A stretch of DNA of 64,000 nucleotides from contig CAKPLZ010000006.1 in NCBI GenBank assembly GCA_934167835.1, positions 1 to 64,000 on the forward strand, in the 5' to 3' direction. Of this stretch, positions 1 through 10,141 are shown one piece after another. A program made the translations under genes and the position numbers. The stretch is from an uncultured Clostridia bacterium. Its GTDB lineage: Bacteria; Bacillota; Clostridia; TANB77; CAG-508. The notes beneath the pieces were generated by a model. It searched no databases, was not told the origin of the DNA, and saw nothing but the letters and a program-made list of their open reading frames with translations. Each line of letters opens with the position of its first letter. Positions within the stretch are counted from its first letter, which is position 1.

Positions 1-522
1 TGAAAGAATCAAAGCTAATTTTCCTTTAATATTATTTTTATGTATTATTTTGAAGTCATACTTTTTGTTAATTTGCAAATTATATAGAACAAATGCTTTT
101 TTATTCAGAAAATTTCTTATTTTATTTTTATCATTATACCCATCCAACGGAAATATATCTATATATACTCCATGATTTATTTTCAAATTTTTTACAGAAC
201 TCTCTATAAAAGTAGTTTCTGAATTTCTAATTTTAGCAAATCCCATTGTATATTCTGGATCAGTTTTATAAGTCTGTAAAAAGTACTTGTCCTTCAATAG
301 TTTTTGTCCTTCTTTTAAGAATATCTCATAGTCCTCTCGTGGCATTGAAATATCTATATCATCATCCCATGGAATAAATCCTCCATGCCTTATGCAACCT
401 AATAATGTTCCACTATCTAGAAAATATTTTACATTTAATTCATTACATACTCTAATAAATTCTTTTAAAATATCTAGTTCTACCTGTTGTAATTCTTTTA
501 AATTCACTTCTTTATTCTGCAT
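1..522 (-). CDS. LicD family phosphotransferase (partial, 3' end outside window)
   Basis: This reading frame opens at an ATG at 520-522 and is still open at base 1, so the C-terminus lies outside the window. Its translation contains the LicD hallmark of a nucleotidyltransferase-like fold: LDSGTLLGCIRHGGFIPWD followed by DDIDISMPRED. LicD-family proteins transfer phosphocholine or a related phosphoryl substituent to surface glycans. The start overlaps the end of the upstream flippase gene by 11 bases, so it is the last visible gene of the capsule operon. It probably decorates the polysaccharide; the actual substituent cannot be told from sequence. Confidence 0.85.
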   Translation of the reverse strand, partial: MQNKEVNLKELQQVELDILKEFIRVCNELNVKYFLDSGTLLGCIRHGGFIPWDDDIDISMPREDYEIFLKEGQKLLKDKYFLQTYKTDPEYTMGFAKIRNSETTFIESSVKNLKINHGVYIDIFPLDGYNDKNKIRNFLNKKAFVLYNLQINKKYDFKIIHKNNIKGKLALILS

Positions 523-1879
523 ACTTTACTCCTTTTATTCTATTTTTCAAAAATTTTAATGGTTCAATAAATAAAATTGCTTTTATTGCAAATTTAGAAA
601 GTACTCTAGTTTCTTTAAATATTCCAAATGATACTATGTTTGCAATAAATTGACTTATTAATGTTGCAATAGCTGCTCCATACATTCCATACTTTGGTAT
701 TAAAATTGCGTTAAATATAATGTTTGAAATGCTACCTGTAGCAGAATAAAACAAACTATATTTTCCTCTATTTTCACAAATTAGCCAAACATAATGTACA
801 TTTCCTAATATTCCAAACCAAATTCCCCAGATTAATATATATAGTATTTTTGATGCTTCTAAAAAAGCCTTTCCATATAAAATCATAATTATTAATCTTG
901 CAAAAATGGTTATTCCTATTGCAAATAAAATACTAACTAATGATGAAATGTCATATAATCTTTGTAAATTCTTTACATATTCTTTATTATTATTTTCACC
1001 TTTATATTTCATGATTACAGGTTTAAAAGATGATATAATTGAGTTTGGCACAAATGCCCACATTTCAGCAATTCTAACCGCAGCAGAGTAAATTCCGACT
1101 TGAGATTTGTCCTCTATCATTTTTCCTAACATAACTTGATCAATTCTCATATAAATTGTAACCATGATAGATGATAATGCAAAATACCAACAATTACTCA
1201 ATAATTTTTTTGCATAGTCTTTATCAAATGACCATTTACATGTTTTTCCTATATTTTTATGTATCAGTTTATATGAAATAAAAAGAAAAATTGCATATAT
1301 TATTCCTTCTATTAAATATGTTGCTGTATAGTATCTAATATCCAATTTTAGCACAACTATAAGAATCTTTAATACTGCAAATATAATATAAGAAATGCAT
1401 TTTGATACTGCCAAATATTTCACTTTTAAATTTGCAGTTGCGTAATAATCAATAACTTCAGAACAACTGAAAAGCATCATTAATGACAACAGTATCCCAA
1501 TCACCATTGAGGTACTATCATTATGTGTCATAATACATACAGTAGTTTCTGCGGCAATTATAAGCAAAATAGCGGCAATTAATCTTATAGTAAAACTTGT
1601 CCCCAGAATTTTGCCTTCATCTTCTGGTCTTTGAGTCAAGTCTTTTGTTGCTATATGGTATATTCCAATAGATGCTATACCACTAAACAAGCTTGTAATT
1701 GACAATATATAATTAAATATCCCATATTTTTCTGTTCCAAAATACCTAGCAATGACACCTGTAACAACAACACCTAGTATCATTGTAAAAATATTTTGAA
1801 ATACAATCCAGCTACTATTTTTAGCAACCTTTTTAAAAACATTATGTCCTTCTAATTTTTGCTTAATATTCGAAAACAT
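512..1879 (-). CDS. wzx: Wzx-type polysaccharide flippase
   Basis: A 455-residue protein with about 12-14 hydrophobic segments from residue 20 onward. Its N-terminal pattern (NSSWIVFQNIFTMILGVVVTG, then ARYFGTEKYGIFNY) is typical of the oligosaccharide flippase/PST family in the MATE-like superfamily. Such proteins move lipid-linked repeat units across the cytoplasmic membrane. It sits in the same operon as glycosyltransferases and a Wzy-like polymerase, which fits a Wzx/Wzy-dependent capsule pathway. The gene follows the glycosyltransferase with a 10-base gap and overlaps the LicD gene. Confidence 0.88.
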   Translation of the reverse strand: MFSNIKQKLEGHNVFKKVAKNSSWIVFQNIFTMILGVVVTGVIARYFGTEKYGIFNYILSITSLFSGIASIGIYHIATKDLTQRPEDEGKILGTSFTIRLIAAILLIIAAETTVCIMTHNDSTSMVIGILLSLMMLFSCSEVIDYYATANLKVKYLAVSKCISYIIFAVLKILIVVLKLDIRYYTATYLIEGIIYAIFLFISYKLIHKNIGKTCKWSFDKDYAKKLLSNCWYFALSSIMVTIYMRIDQVMLGKMIEDKSQVGIYSAAVRIAEMWAFVPNSIISSFKPVIMKYKGENNNKEYVKNLQRLYDISSLVSILFAIGITIFARLIIMILYGKAFLEASKILYILIWGIWFGILGNVHYVWLICENRGKYSLFYSATGSISNIIFNAILIPKYGMYGAAIATLISQFIANIVSFGIFKETRVLSKFAIKAILFIEPLKFLKNRIKGVKYAE

Positions 1880-1889
1880 TTCTAGCTCC

Positions 1890-3146
1890 TTATTTTTTTA
1901 TTATTTCATTATATATTTTAATAATTTGATTAGCATTATTTTCAGCATTGTGCCTACTTAATGCTTTTTCTCTTGCTTGTCTGCCATACTCAATGCACAA
2001 TTTATCATCTTCGAAATATCTACTTATATAATCTGCACACATTGCAGGTTCAGTATATGGATATAAAAAGCCTTCCTTTTTATGTTCTAAGATATCCATA
2101 GTTCCTCCAGTATTTGTAGCAACACAAGGCATCCCAAGCAGCATTGCTTCTCCTAATGAATTTGAGCTATTTTCAATAACTGATGGTAATACAAACACAT
2201 TGCTTTTTAAATATTGTTCAATCATTTTTTCTTCGCTCAATATTCCAGTAAACACCACTTGATCTTCCAAGTTGTATTTTTTTATTAACTTTCTAATAAT
2301 TTTAGCATATCCACTTATTTTAATTTTTCTGGTAAATGTAGAAGTATCTATTATGTTATTTCCTGCAATATATAGCTTAATATCTGGATATTTTTGTTTC
2401 AATATGTATATGGCTTGTAGTAAAAAATGTAACCCTTTTATTGGATAGCTTGCTTGACTTGTAAAAATGCTATGTCTCTCTATGTTTTCCAAATTCCACT
2501 CTTTACCATAAAATCCTGTTCTTAGTGTTTCATTTCCCACAAAATAACTTTCTTCTGGATTAATTGCCTTTGTATTTGCATAATCCCAATCTGTTCTTCC
2601 AATAATTGCATCAGACCTTTTTATTAGTTCCGTCTCCAGTTTACCTCTTTTAGCAAATTGTTTTTTTTGCTGAAGTAGATTGTCCATTTTTATAAAGTCA
2701 CGAAAAGTAACATTTTTTCTTACTGTATTTTCAGGGATATCACCTAAATAAACTTTTTCGTATATGCTAACTAGTCCCTGTATTGAAGTAACAGTTTTAA
2801 CATTAGTGCAAGCATTTATAAACGCTAATCCATGTGCAAATTCGGTTCCATGAATATGTACCAAATCTGGCTTAAATTCTTCATTGACTATCTTCCAATA
2901 TTTTTCTAAATTAGAATTATACTTTAATGCTGGTGCTCCAGGTATCAAATAATAAATAACCTTTCCATCATCAAATTTTTTTATATCCACTCCATTGTAA
3001 ACTGTTGCAATTGCTAATTTAATATCATTATTATCTTTTAACATGTTTGCTAATCCATTCAACCAGCCTCCAAAGCAACATTTTTCCTGTCCGATTTTAC
3101 TAGCTGGATATGGAAAAATTGTATTAACTATCCAAAGAATTCTCAT
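1890..3146 (-). CDS. Glycosyltransferase family 4
   Basis: A 418-residue GT-B fold glycosyltransferase. The N-terminal domain begins MRILWIVNTIFPYP. The C-terminal half carries the GT4 donor-binding signature FVLPSVIENSSNSLGEAMLLG (about residues 330-350) followed by TGGTMDILEHKKEGFL. Family 4 enzymes are retaining transferases that use nucleotide-sugar donors at the cytoplasmic membrane face. It starts 2 bases from the polymerase gene and is cotranscribed with the capsule cluster. Donor and acceptor cannot be assigned. Confidence 0.85.
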   Translation of the reverse strand: MRILWIVNTIFPYPASKIGQEKCCFGGWLNGLANMLKDNNDIKLAIATVYNGVDIKKFDDGKVIYYLIPGAPALKYNSNLEKYWKIVNEEFKPDLVHIHGTEFAHGLAFINACTNVKTVTSIQGLVSIYEKVYLGDIPENTVRKNVTFRDFIKMDNLLQQKKQFAKRGKLETELIKRSDAIIGRTDWDYANTKAINPEESYFVGNETLRTGFYGKEWNLENIERHSIFTSQASYPIKGLHFLLQAIYILKQKYPDIKLYIAGNNIIDTSTFTRKIKISGYAKIIRKLIKKYNLEDQVVFTGILSEEKMIEQYLKSNVFVLPSVIENSSNSLGEAMLLGMPCVATNTGGTMDILEHKKEGFLYPYTEPAMCADYISRYFEDDKLCIEYGRQAREKALSRHNAENNANQIIKIYNEIIKK

Positions 3147-3148
3147 AA

Positions 3149-4591
3149 TTAAACCTTTTCCTTTTTATTAAATTTAAAATATATTTCTGATAAAAGCAAT
3201 ACCAAACCAAATTGTAGATATGCCGTTAGTGATATAAAATGTATAATTACATCTGCAGCAAATTGTCTTGGAAGATATATAGCTTCAGGAATTAAAAATA
3301 AGATAATTGTATATAGAGCCCAGTTCTTTGTATCAGTTTTTGTACATAAAATCATTATACCACCTAGTAAAAAATTATATATAATTATTCCTATAAACGA
3401 ATAGTCAATATACAATTCTGCTAAGTATTGTGTTCCTAACCCCTCTCCATTTAGATATCTATTTCCTAACACTATATAACTAATACTTGCACCTAAATTA
3501 TTATCATGTAAAGCAACACTAATTTTATCTGTATTGTGTACCTTGCTAATTCCAAATATTTTAGAAATAGTTCCATATCTAAAATTATTGATAAAAAATC
3601 CAAAGGTATAGTGCTGTTTTAAATCTCTTAATTTATTTTTATTCTGTATTGAATATGCTAATGTATCCCCTGATGTTCCTTGATCTATAAAGAATTGCTC
3701 CGCATAGTGTATAATGCTAAATTTTTTTATTGTTAATCTATTTCTCCATAAATTATACATGCTTAAAAATGCCATAGCCACAAATAGTACTACCATAAGT
3801 ATAATCACTCTTTTTTTAGTATAATAGACTTCATTTTGAAACTTAGATTGCCTAATAAATAAGTATATTCCAATAAAAATACTCTTTATTACAAGAGGTC
3901 CTCTAACTCCTACCAATAGTGATAACACAAGGTATACTCCATAGGGAATAAAAACTTTTCCAAGCTTTTTTGGTTTTGGGAAAGTTGCTAAATACATTGA
4001 TAAAAACAAAAAATTCATATCTGCAGTTTTGCTTATAAAATATGGTATACTTGACTTAAAATTTTTATATAAAGCTAAATACGATGAATTCTTCCATACA
4101 AAAATTAATTTTTCAAGTTCAACAATATATATACATAACAGCGTGATATAAAATGCAGCTAAAGTAATTTTTTCAATATATGTCTTTCTTTTTATAAAAA
4201 ACTCATAGGAATTTCCTTTAAATCTATGTTTTTCCTGTTTCTTAATAATTTTTTCAAAAATTAGTTGTCCTGCTTTAAGACTAAATAATGCCATAAAAAT
4301 TACTGCAATTGTTTCTATTTTTGCAATATTAGTAAATTGTGCATACCAATTTTTACCAGTAATCATATATATTGTATTTTTACCTAAAACCAGTGTAAAA
4401 AAGGTAATGTTAAATATAAAAAAGATTATATTTCCCTTCAAGTTAAACATTGCAAATATTACATTACTTGCACATAGTAGCACGGTTGCAATAAGCATAG
4501 TATTTAAACTCTTAAGGCTTATTCCCAATATGAAAAGCAGAACCAATATTCCCAATGTAATTATTTGTACCTTTTCTTTTTTTTCACCCAT
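3149..4591 (-). CDS. wzy: Wzy-like polysaccharide polymerase
   Basis: A 480-residue polytopic membrane protein with about 11-12 hydrophobic stretches and a long loop around residues 300-390 between late helices. This is the architecture of O-antigen or capsule repeat-unit polymerases. No strongly conserved catalytic motif is expected in this family, so the call rests on topology and on its position between glycosyltransferase genes and the flippase. The start codon lies inside the end of the upstream glycosyltransferase gene (8-base overlap), which implies translational coupling. Confidence 0.75.
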   Translation of the reverse strand: MGEKKEKVQIITLGILVLLFILGISLKSLNTMLIATVLLCASNVIFAMFNLKGNIIFFIFNITFFTLVLGKNTIYMITGKNWYAQFTNIAKIETIAVIFMALFSLKAGQLIFEKIIKKQEKHRFKGNSYEFFIKRKTYIEKITLAAFYITLLCIYIVELEKLIFVWKNSSYLALYKNFKSSIPYFISKTADMNFLFLSMYLATFPKPKKLGKVFIPYGVYLVLSLLVGVRGPLVIKSIFIGIYLFIRQSKFQNEVYYTKKRVIILMVVLFVAMAFLSMYNLWRNRLTIKKFSIIHYAEQFFIDQGTSGDTLAYSIQNKNKLRDLKQHYTFGFFINNFRYGTISKIFGISKVHNTDKISVALHDNNLGASISYIVLGNRYLNGEGLGTQYLAELYIDYSFIGIIIYNFLLGGIMILCTKTDTKNWALYTIILFLIPEAIYLPRQFAADVIIHFISLTAYLQFGLVLLLSEIYFKFNKKEKV

Positions 4592-5753
4592 TATTTTCCT
4601 TTTCCTCTTTTTCTATTGTTTTTATTATTTTTTTGGTTTGAATCACATTATTTTTATTATTTAAAATAAAATTTCTAGCTTCAATTCCTTTTTGAATAAG
4701 TTCATTTTCAGGTAGGTTCATTAAATTGTTTAGAACATCTTGTATACCTGTAACAGTTTCGTTTTCTATAAAATATACATATTGGTAATAATCCTTTGGC
4801 ATCCCTGGTAATTTTGTTGTTAAAACTGGGGTTCCTGAAACCATGTATTCCATATTTTTTGATGGAAAAGAATATTTAGTATATTCTTCACTAGTAAATC
4901 TTGGATTAACCAATAATGTGGCTTTTTTTTCAGCCTCAACTATTTTATCATTTGTAACAACTCCATGAAAGTCAATTTTTTTATTTTCTATTGATTTGAT
5001 ATATGGAACTAGATCGCCATCGCCATATAAATCTAGCTTAATATTGTTATTTTGAATGTTGCAAAAAGCTTCAATTAGCGCCTTTACACCATATCTTTCA
5101 TATAACCCGCCTGCATACATTACGATTTTTGGTGATGATTTTTGTACTTCATTATTTTCTGCACTTTCTCCTATATCAACTAAGCCTTCAATAACTATAT
5201 GAGGTTTATTTTTAGGATTAACAATTTTGTTCATTTCCTCTGTTATAAGAATATAGCCATCATACTTTGTTTGCATTTTTTCATTGATTTTTTTATTTTT
5301 CTGCATATCTCTTGGTAAATCTGTAACTATAGCCCAACATTGAAATTTGAAAAGCTTGCTTAACACAAGTGTTGTTGTTGATATTGTTGTATTTAAAATA
5401 TCGCATACAAATATTTTTTCCTTTTTGTTTTTCAGAACTTCTTTTGTTACTTTTACTATTGTGCCTAAAAATGTGCAGATTTGTCTTAGTACTTTTGCAT
5501 TTATAAATGGTATGTATGTATATTTTACACCATTTTCCTCTTCACATTTGTCTAGCCATAATATTTTTTTTGAAATTTTCCTAGACATTGGAATACTTGA
5601 TATTGTTTTTACTGGTACGTTATTTTTTACAAATCCTTCACACATTAGCCTATGGAATTTTTGTATTGATTGTAAAGGCTTGTTTTTTGAATTTTCAATT
5701 ATTCCATTTATCTTTGATTTACTTGCAAGTGCAGATATATATATTATTTTCAT
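4584..5753 (-). CDS. Glycosyltransferase family 4-like
   Basis: A 389-residue GT-B type transferase. The C-terminal domain shows KIVMYAGGLYERYGVKALIEA, a donor-domain entry motif, and later LLVNPRFTSEEYTKYSFPSK with MVSGTPVLTTKLPGMP, which matches the family 4 C-terminal pattern. Its ATG shares one base with the TAA of the upstream transferase (TAATG). It probably adds one sugar of the capsule repeat unit; the specificity is unknown. Confidence 0.82.
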   Translation of the reverse strand: MKIIYISALASKSKINGIIENSKNKPLQSIQKFHRLMCEGFVKNNVPVKTISSIPMSRKISKKILWLDKCEEENGVKYTYIPFINAKVLRQICTFLGTIVKVTKEVLKNKKEKIFVCDILNTTISTTTLVLSKLFKFQCWAIVTDLPRDMQKNKKINEKMQTKYDGYILITEEMNKIVNPKNKPHIVIEGLVDIGESAENNEVQKSSPKIVMYAGGLYERYGVKALIEAFCNIQNNNIKLDLYGDGDLVPYIKSIENKKIDFHGVVTNDKIVEAEKKATLLVNPRFTSEEYTKYSFPSKNMEYMVSGTPVLTTKLPGMPKDYYQYVYFIENETVTGIQDVLNNLMNLPENELIQKGIEARNFILNNKNNVIQTKKIIKTIEKEEKENNG

Positions 5754-6874
5754 TATTTACTTTCCTTATATAATTGATTTAAAACTGTTATATGTGATTT
5801 TGCAATATTTTCTATTGTATATTCTTTTATCCTTTTTATTGATTCCTCACCTTGTTGGTAAAGTTCTTCATCTGATTTGTTTAAATATTTTTTTATTGCC
5901 TTAGTTAATTCTTCATAAGAATTTGTTTTAATTATTTCACCATTTTTATTATTTTCAACAAGTTCTAATCCAGCATTACACCTATCTGTTGTTATAACTG
6001 GCAATCCCCTTGCCATTGCTTCATTTACAACTAGTCCCCAAATATCTTCTCTAGTTGGAAATAGGCACACATCAGCTGAATCATAATATTTTTTTAGAGT
6101 TTCTTTATCTTTGAAATCATCTAGTGAAATATTTTTTAATCCATATTCTTCTATGAGTTTTTGATATTCTTCCTTTTTATTTCCCCATCCGATATTTATA
6201 AATTCTATGTTTTCTTCTTTTAATTCATTAGCAGCCTTTATGATTAAGTCATATCCTTTTCTTTCTATGTAATTTCCTACACAAATAAAAATTCGTTTTG
6301 TCTGGCATAGCTTTAGTTCTTCTCTTAGCTTCATTTTTTCATCTTTTTTTAGTGGTTTTTCTAAAATATCACTTTTATGTAGTGTTGAAAATTTATGGAA
6401 AAATATATTTTTTTCTTTTGCTCCGTAATACATAAAGTATTTTTTAGCTGATTTTCCATTTGCTAAACAGCCAACTGCGTTTTTGATATAATGGCTTTTA
6501 ATATATTTTTTAATATTACTTTTGGTATCCACAAATGCGCCATCACAGTTTATCAAGTATTTTATCTTCTTTGTAATACAGTACTGCATTAATAGCATTG
6601 CTGTTTTAGTACTATATTCATAAAAAATAACTAGGTCTGGTTTTTCTTGTTTCAAATACTGAATTGTATAGAATTTAACATGGTTAATACTTTTTTCCCA
6701 GCCTTTTGCTTTTATTAGTTTGAAATTTTTAATATTGTCTTTATACCAACTATCGTTTCTTTCATTGTCTTTTTTCTGTTCAAAGCAAACAACTAAATCA
6801 CATTCTTTTCCAAGTTCATTAAACACATCTATTCTGTATGGTGCCATTATTGTTGTCAAAATAAATATTTTCAT
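5753..6874 (-). CDS. Glycosyltransferase family 4
   Basis: A GT-B transferase of about 373 residues. The start is set at the ATG at 6872-6874, which overlaps the capG stop as TAATG and lies behind a GGGGGA ribosome-binding stretch. An in-frame start 12 bases upstream is less likely. The N-terminus reads MKIFILTTIMAPYRIDVFNEL. The C-terminal part has FICVGNYIERKGYDLIIKA and the donor motif VCLFPTREDIWGLVVNEAMA with RGLPVITTDRC. It is a retaining transferase that probably acts on the lipid-linked capsule repeat unit. Confidence 0.85.
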   Translation of the reverse strand: MKIFILTTIMAPYRIDVFNELGKECDLVVCFEQKKDNERNDSWYKDNIKNFKLIKAKGWEKSINHVKFYTIQYLKQEKPDLVIFYEYSTKTAMLLMQYCITKKIKYLINCDGAFVDTKSNIKKYIKSHYIKNAVGCLANGKSAKKYFMYYGAKEKNIFFHKFSTLHKSDILEKPLKKDEKMKLREELKLCQTKRIFICVGNYIERKGYDLIIKAANELKEENIEFINIGWGNKKEEYQKLIEEYGLKNISLDDFKDKETLKKYYDSADVCLFPTREDIWGLVVNEAMARGLPVITTDRCNAGLELVENNKNGEIIKTNSYEELTKAIKKYLNKSDEELYQQGEESIKRIKEYTIENIAKSHITVLNQLYKESK

Positions 6875-7998
6875 TATTTCCCCCAAACTGTTCTATTTAC
6901 AATATCAGTATAACTTTGTATTAATTTTACAACTTTCACTGATACATTTGTATCTGCATAATCTTCTGCCATAACTACTTCTTCATTATTTGCTCTCATT
7001 TCTACTGCAAGTTCCATTGCTTGTTCTACTGTTTTGTCTGTTATTCCACCTATTACTACTGAACCTTTGTCTAAGACTTCTGGTCTTTCTGTTGATGTTC
7101 TGATTAAAACTCCTGCAAATCCTAGCATTGCGCTTTCTTCTGATAGTGTTCCACTATCTGATAACACACAGTAGCTGTTCATTTGTAGTTTGTTATAATC
7201 TCTAAATCCAAATGGTTTTAGATTTTGTACTAGTGGATGGAATTTGAAATTTCTTTTGTCTATGAATTTTTGGCTTCTTGGATGTGTTGAGTAGATTACT
7301 GGCATTTGATATTTTTCTGCTATATCATTTATTGCATTCATTAGAGACATAAAGTGTTCTTCGTTGTCTATATTTTCTTCTCTATGTGCAGACAATATTA
7401 TATACTTATTCTTTTCTAAATGCAACCTTTCTAGTACATCACTTTTTTCTATTTCTTCCATGTGGTCTCTTAAAACTTCTCTCATTGGTGAGCCTGTTAC
7501 AAATATTGTTTTTCCATCTATTCCTTCTGATAATAAGTATCTTCTTGAATGTTCTGTATAAGGTAAATTGATATCTGAAATATGGTCAACTATTTTTCTA
7601 TTTATCATTTCTGATACATTCCAGTCCCAACATCTATTTCCTGCTTCCATGTGGAAGATTGGTATTTTTAATCTTTTAGCTGAAATTGCTGATAATGCTG
7701 AGTTTGTATCTCCTAAAAGTAATACTGCATCTGGTTTTTCTTCTAACATTATTTCATAAGATTTTGCAATTATATTTCCCATTGTTTCGCCTAAATCTTT
7801 TCCTGCTGAATCTAAGTAATAATCTGGTGCTCTTAGCCCTAAATCTTCAAAGAAAACTTGGTTTAGTGTATAATCCCAGTTTTGCCCAGTATGTACTAGC
7901 ACGTGATTAAAATATTTATCAGCACATTTTATAACTGCTGAAAGTCTTATTATTTCTGGTCGTGTTCCTATTATTGTCATCAATTTTAATTTTTCCAT
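6874..7998 (-). CDS. capG: UDP-N-acetylglucosamine 2-epimerase-like (CapG/WbjD type)
   Basis: A non-hydrolysing UDP-GlcNAc 2-epimerase family protein of about 374 residues. It contains the GTRPEI motif near the start, the VHTGQNWD segment, and SDSGTLSEESAMLGFAGVLI with R-x-STERPEVLDKG near the C-terminus. The ATG at 7996-7998 is chosen because GGAGG lies just upstream; a longer frame runs into capF. Directly after capF, this gene completes a capE-capF-capG trio. In Staphylococcus aureus and Pseudomonas that trio makes UDP-N-acetyl-L-fucosamine, with this enzyme doing the final C2 epimerisation. Confidence 0.88.
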   Translation of the reverse strand: MEKLKLMTIIGTRPEIIRLSAVIKCADKYFNHVLVHTGQNWDYTLNQVFFEDLGLRAPDYYLDSAGKDLGETMGNIIAKSYEIMLEEKPDAVLLLGDTNSALSAISAKRLKIPIFHMEAGNRCWDWNVSEMINRKIVDHISDINLPYTEHSRRYLLSEGIDGKTIFVTGSPMREVLRDHMEEIEKSDVLERLHLEKNKYIILSAHREENIDNEEHFMSLMNAINDIAEKYQMPVIYSTHPRSQKFIDKRNFKFHPLVQNLKPFGFRDYNKLQMNSYCVLSDSGTLSEESAMLGFAGVLIRTSTERPEVLDKGSVVIGGITDKTVEQAMELAVEMRANNEEVVMAEDYADTNVSVKVVKLIQSYTDIVNRTVWGK

Positions 7999-7999
7999 T

Positions 8000-9109
8000 T
8001 TATACCTCCAAAAAATATGTATCTGGTTTTTCTGGGTCAAATACTTCATTTGCCCACATTATTGTTACTAAATCAGTGTCTCCAGTGTTTTCTATGTTAT
8101 GTGTATATCCAACTGGAATATCCACAACTTCAATCTTTTCTCCACTTACATGGTATTCTATTACTCTATCTGAATCAACTTTTCTAAATCTAATAACACC
8201 TTTTCCACTTACTACAATAAATTTTTCGTTTTTTGTATTATGCCAATGGTTTCCTTTTACAATTCCTGGTTTTGATATATTTACTGAAATTTGGCCTCTC
8301 TCTAGTGTTTTTAACATTTCTGTAAATGAACCTCTATTATCTATGTTGGTTTTTAAAGAATAGCTAAATTCATTTTCCGGTAAATAGCTTAAATATGTAC
8401 TATATAGTTTTTTTGAAAACTCATCTTTTACATCTGGTAACTGTAAATTTTCTCTTGATTCCTTAAATGAGTTTAAAAGTTCAACTATTTTTCCTAATTT
8501 AATAGTGTACACTGGTTTTACTGAGCAATAATTGTCTTCAATATTTTCTTTTCCTTCTAAAGCATTTACTAGTTCATTTACTACATCATCTATATAAATT
8601 AAATTCATTATAACTTCTGGGTCATTTACAGTGATATTTAAGTTTCTTGCTATATTATGGCAAAATGTTGCTACTGCACTATTGTAGTTTGGTCTGCACC
8701 ATTTACCAAATACATTTTGAAATCTATATACTAATACTTTTACATTATTTCTTTTTCCATACTCAAAAATCAAATCTTCACCAGCTTTTTTGCTCTTTCC
8801 ATAAGGGTTGTCCAAAGCTGCTTGAATTGAAGATGAAATCATTATTGGACTTTTGTTCTTATGTAGTTCTAGTAAATCCAATAATTTTGATGTAAACCCA
8901 AAATTTCCTTTCATAAATTCTTCTTCATTTTCTGGTCTATTTACACCAGCTAGATGAAATACAAATTCGCATTTTTTTGTGTATTCCTCTAATTCTTCTT
9001 GAGTTGTATCTATGTCGCATTCATAAATTTCGATATAGTCTTTATGTTTTAGTTCTTGAATTAAGTTTTTACCTATAAAACCTTTTGCTCCTGTTACTAA
9101 TACTTTCAT
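8000..9109 (-). CDS. capF: UDP-2-acetamido-2,6-dideoxy-hexulose reductase (CapF/WbjC type)
   Basis: A 369-residue protein with two domains. An N-terminal short-chain dehydrogenase/epimerase domain starts MKVLVTGAKGFIGKNLIQEL (Rossmann GxxGxxG). A C-terminal cupin domain from about residue 245 carries GNHWHNTKNEKFIVVSGKG, whose histidines resemble a metal site. This two-domain fusion is diagnostic of CapF, which acts on the product of CapE in UDP-L-FucNAc synthesis. It lies 9 bases downstream of capE and abuts capG. Confidence 0.9.
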   Translation of the reverse strand: MKVLVTGAKGFIGKNLIQELKHKDYIEIYECDIDTTQEELEEYTKKCEFVFHLAGVNRPENEEEFMKGNFGFTSKLLDLLELHKNKSPIMISSSIQAALDNPYGKSKKAGEDLIFEYGKRNNVKVLVYRFQNVFGKWCRPNYNSAVATFCHNIARNLNITVNDPEVIMNLIYIDDVVNELVNALEGKENIEDNYCSVKPVYTIKLGKIVELLNSFKESRENLQLPDVKDEFSKKLYSTYLSYLPENEFSYSLKTNIDNRGSFTEMLKTLERGQISVNISKPGIVKGNHWHNTKNEKFIVVSGKGVIRFRKVDSDRVIEYHVSGEKIEVVDIPVGYTHNIENTGDTDLVTIMWANEVFDPEKPDTYFLEV

Positions 9110-9118
9110 ACCTTCTCC

Positions 9119-10141
9119 TTATTTTTTCCAGCTTTTTAATTCCTCTTGAATATAATCTAACTGTAATAATTTTGCTTTTACTTGGTCAATATTTAAAAGT
9201 TCTGTATTATTTGAATTAAATTCTGATAATTTTGTTCTTTCTTGATTTCCATCTACAAAGTATTTATCATAATTTAAGTCTCTTTTATCACATGGAACTC
9301 TATAGAAGTTTCCCATATCTATTGCATGAACACATTCTTCGTTTGTTAAAAGTGTTTCATACATTTTCTCTCCATGTCTAATTCCTATTACTCTTGTTTC
9401 TTCATCTTGTGCACCAAATAGTTCTTTTACAGCTTGTGCTAGAACTTCAATTGTACATGCTGGTGCTTTTTGTACCATTATGTCTCCTGCTTCAGCATTT
9501 TTGAAAGCAAATACAACTAGTTCAACTGCTTCTTCTAGGCTCATTATAAATCTTGTCATTTTTGGTTCTGTTACTGTTAGTGGTTTTCCAGCTTTAATTT
9601 GTTCAATAAATAGTGGAATTACGGAGCCTCTTGAACACATTACATTTCCATATCTTGTTGCACATATTGTTGTTTTATTTGGGTCTACTGTTCTTGATTT
9701 TGCAACAATAACCTTCTCCATCATAGCTTTTGATGTTCCCATTGCGTTTACTGGGTATGCAGCTTTGTCTGTTGATAAGCAAATTACTTTTTTAACTCCT
9801 TCATCAATTGCTACTGTTAATACATTGTCTGTTCCAAGTACATTTGTTTTAACAGCTTCAAGTGGGAAAAATTCACAGCTTGGAACTTGTTTTAATGCTG
9901 CCGCATGGAAAATATAATCAACACCATGCATTGCATTTTTAACACTTGCTAAATCTCTTACATCTCCTATATAAAATTTAATCTTATCATTATGATACTC
10001 TTTTCTCATATCATCTTGTTTTTTTTCATCACGAGAAAAAATTCTTATTTCTCCTATATCAGTATTTAAAAATCTGTTAAGTACAGCATGTCCAAATGAA
10101 CCTGTACCTCCTGTAATCATTAAAGTTTTTCCTTTAAACAT
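9119..10141 (-). CDS. capE: UDP-GlcNAc 4,6-dehydratase/5-epimerase (CapE/WbjB type)
   Basis: A 340-residue soluble SDR enzyme. The N-terminus has the NAD(P) motif GGTGSFGHAVL. The catalytic region shows STDKAAYPVNAMGTSKAMME, where the usual YxxxK tyrosine is methionine, as in the inverting dehydratases of this family. It should convert UDP-GlcNAc to a 4-keto-6-deoxy intermediate with C5 inversion, the first step toward UDP-L-FucNAc. It overlaps the upstream glycosyltransferase gene by 8 bases. Confidence 0.9.
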   Translation of the reverse strand: MFKGKTLMITGGTGSFGHAVLNRFLNTDIGEIRIFSRDEKKQDDMRKEYHNDKIKFYIGDVRDLASVKNAMHGVDYIFHAAALKQVPSCEFFPLEAVKTNVLGTDNVLTVAIDEGVKKVICLSTDKAAYPVNAMGTSKAMMEKVIVAKSRTVDPNKTTICATRYGNVMCSRGSVIPLFIEQIKAGKPLTVTEPKMTRFIMSLEEAVELVVFAFKNAEAGDIMVQKAPACTIEVLAQAVKELFGAQDEETRVIGIRHGEKMYETLLTNEECVHAIDMGNFYRVPCDKRDLNYDKYFVDGNQERTKLSEFNSNNTELLNIDQVKAKLLQLDYIQEELKSWKK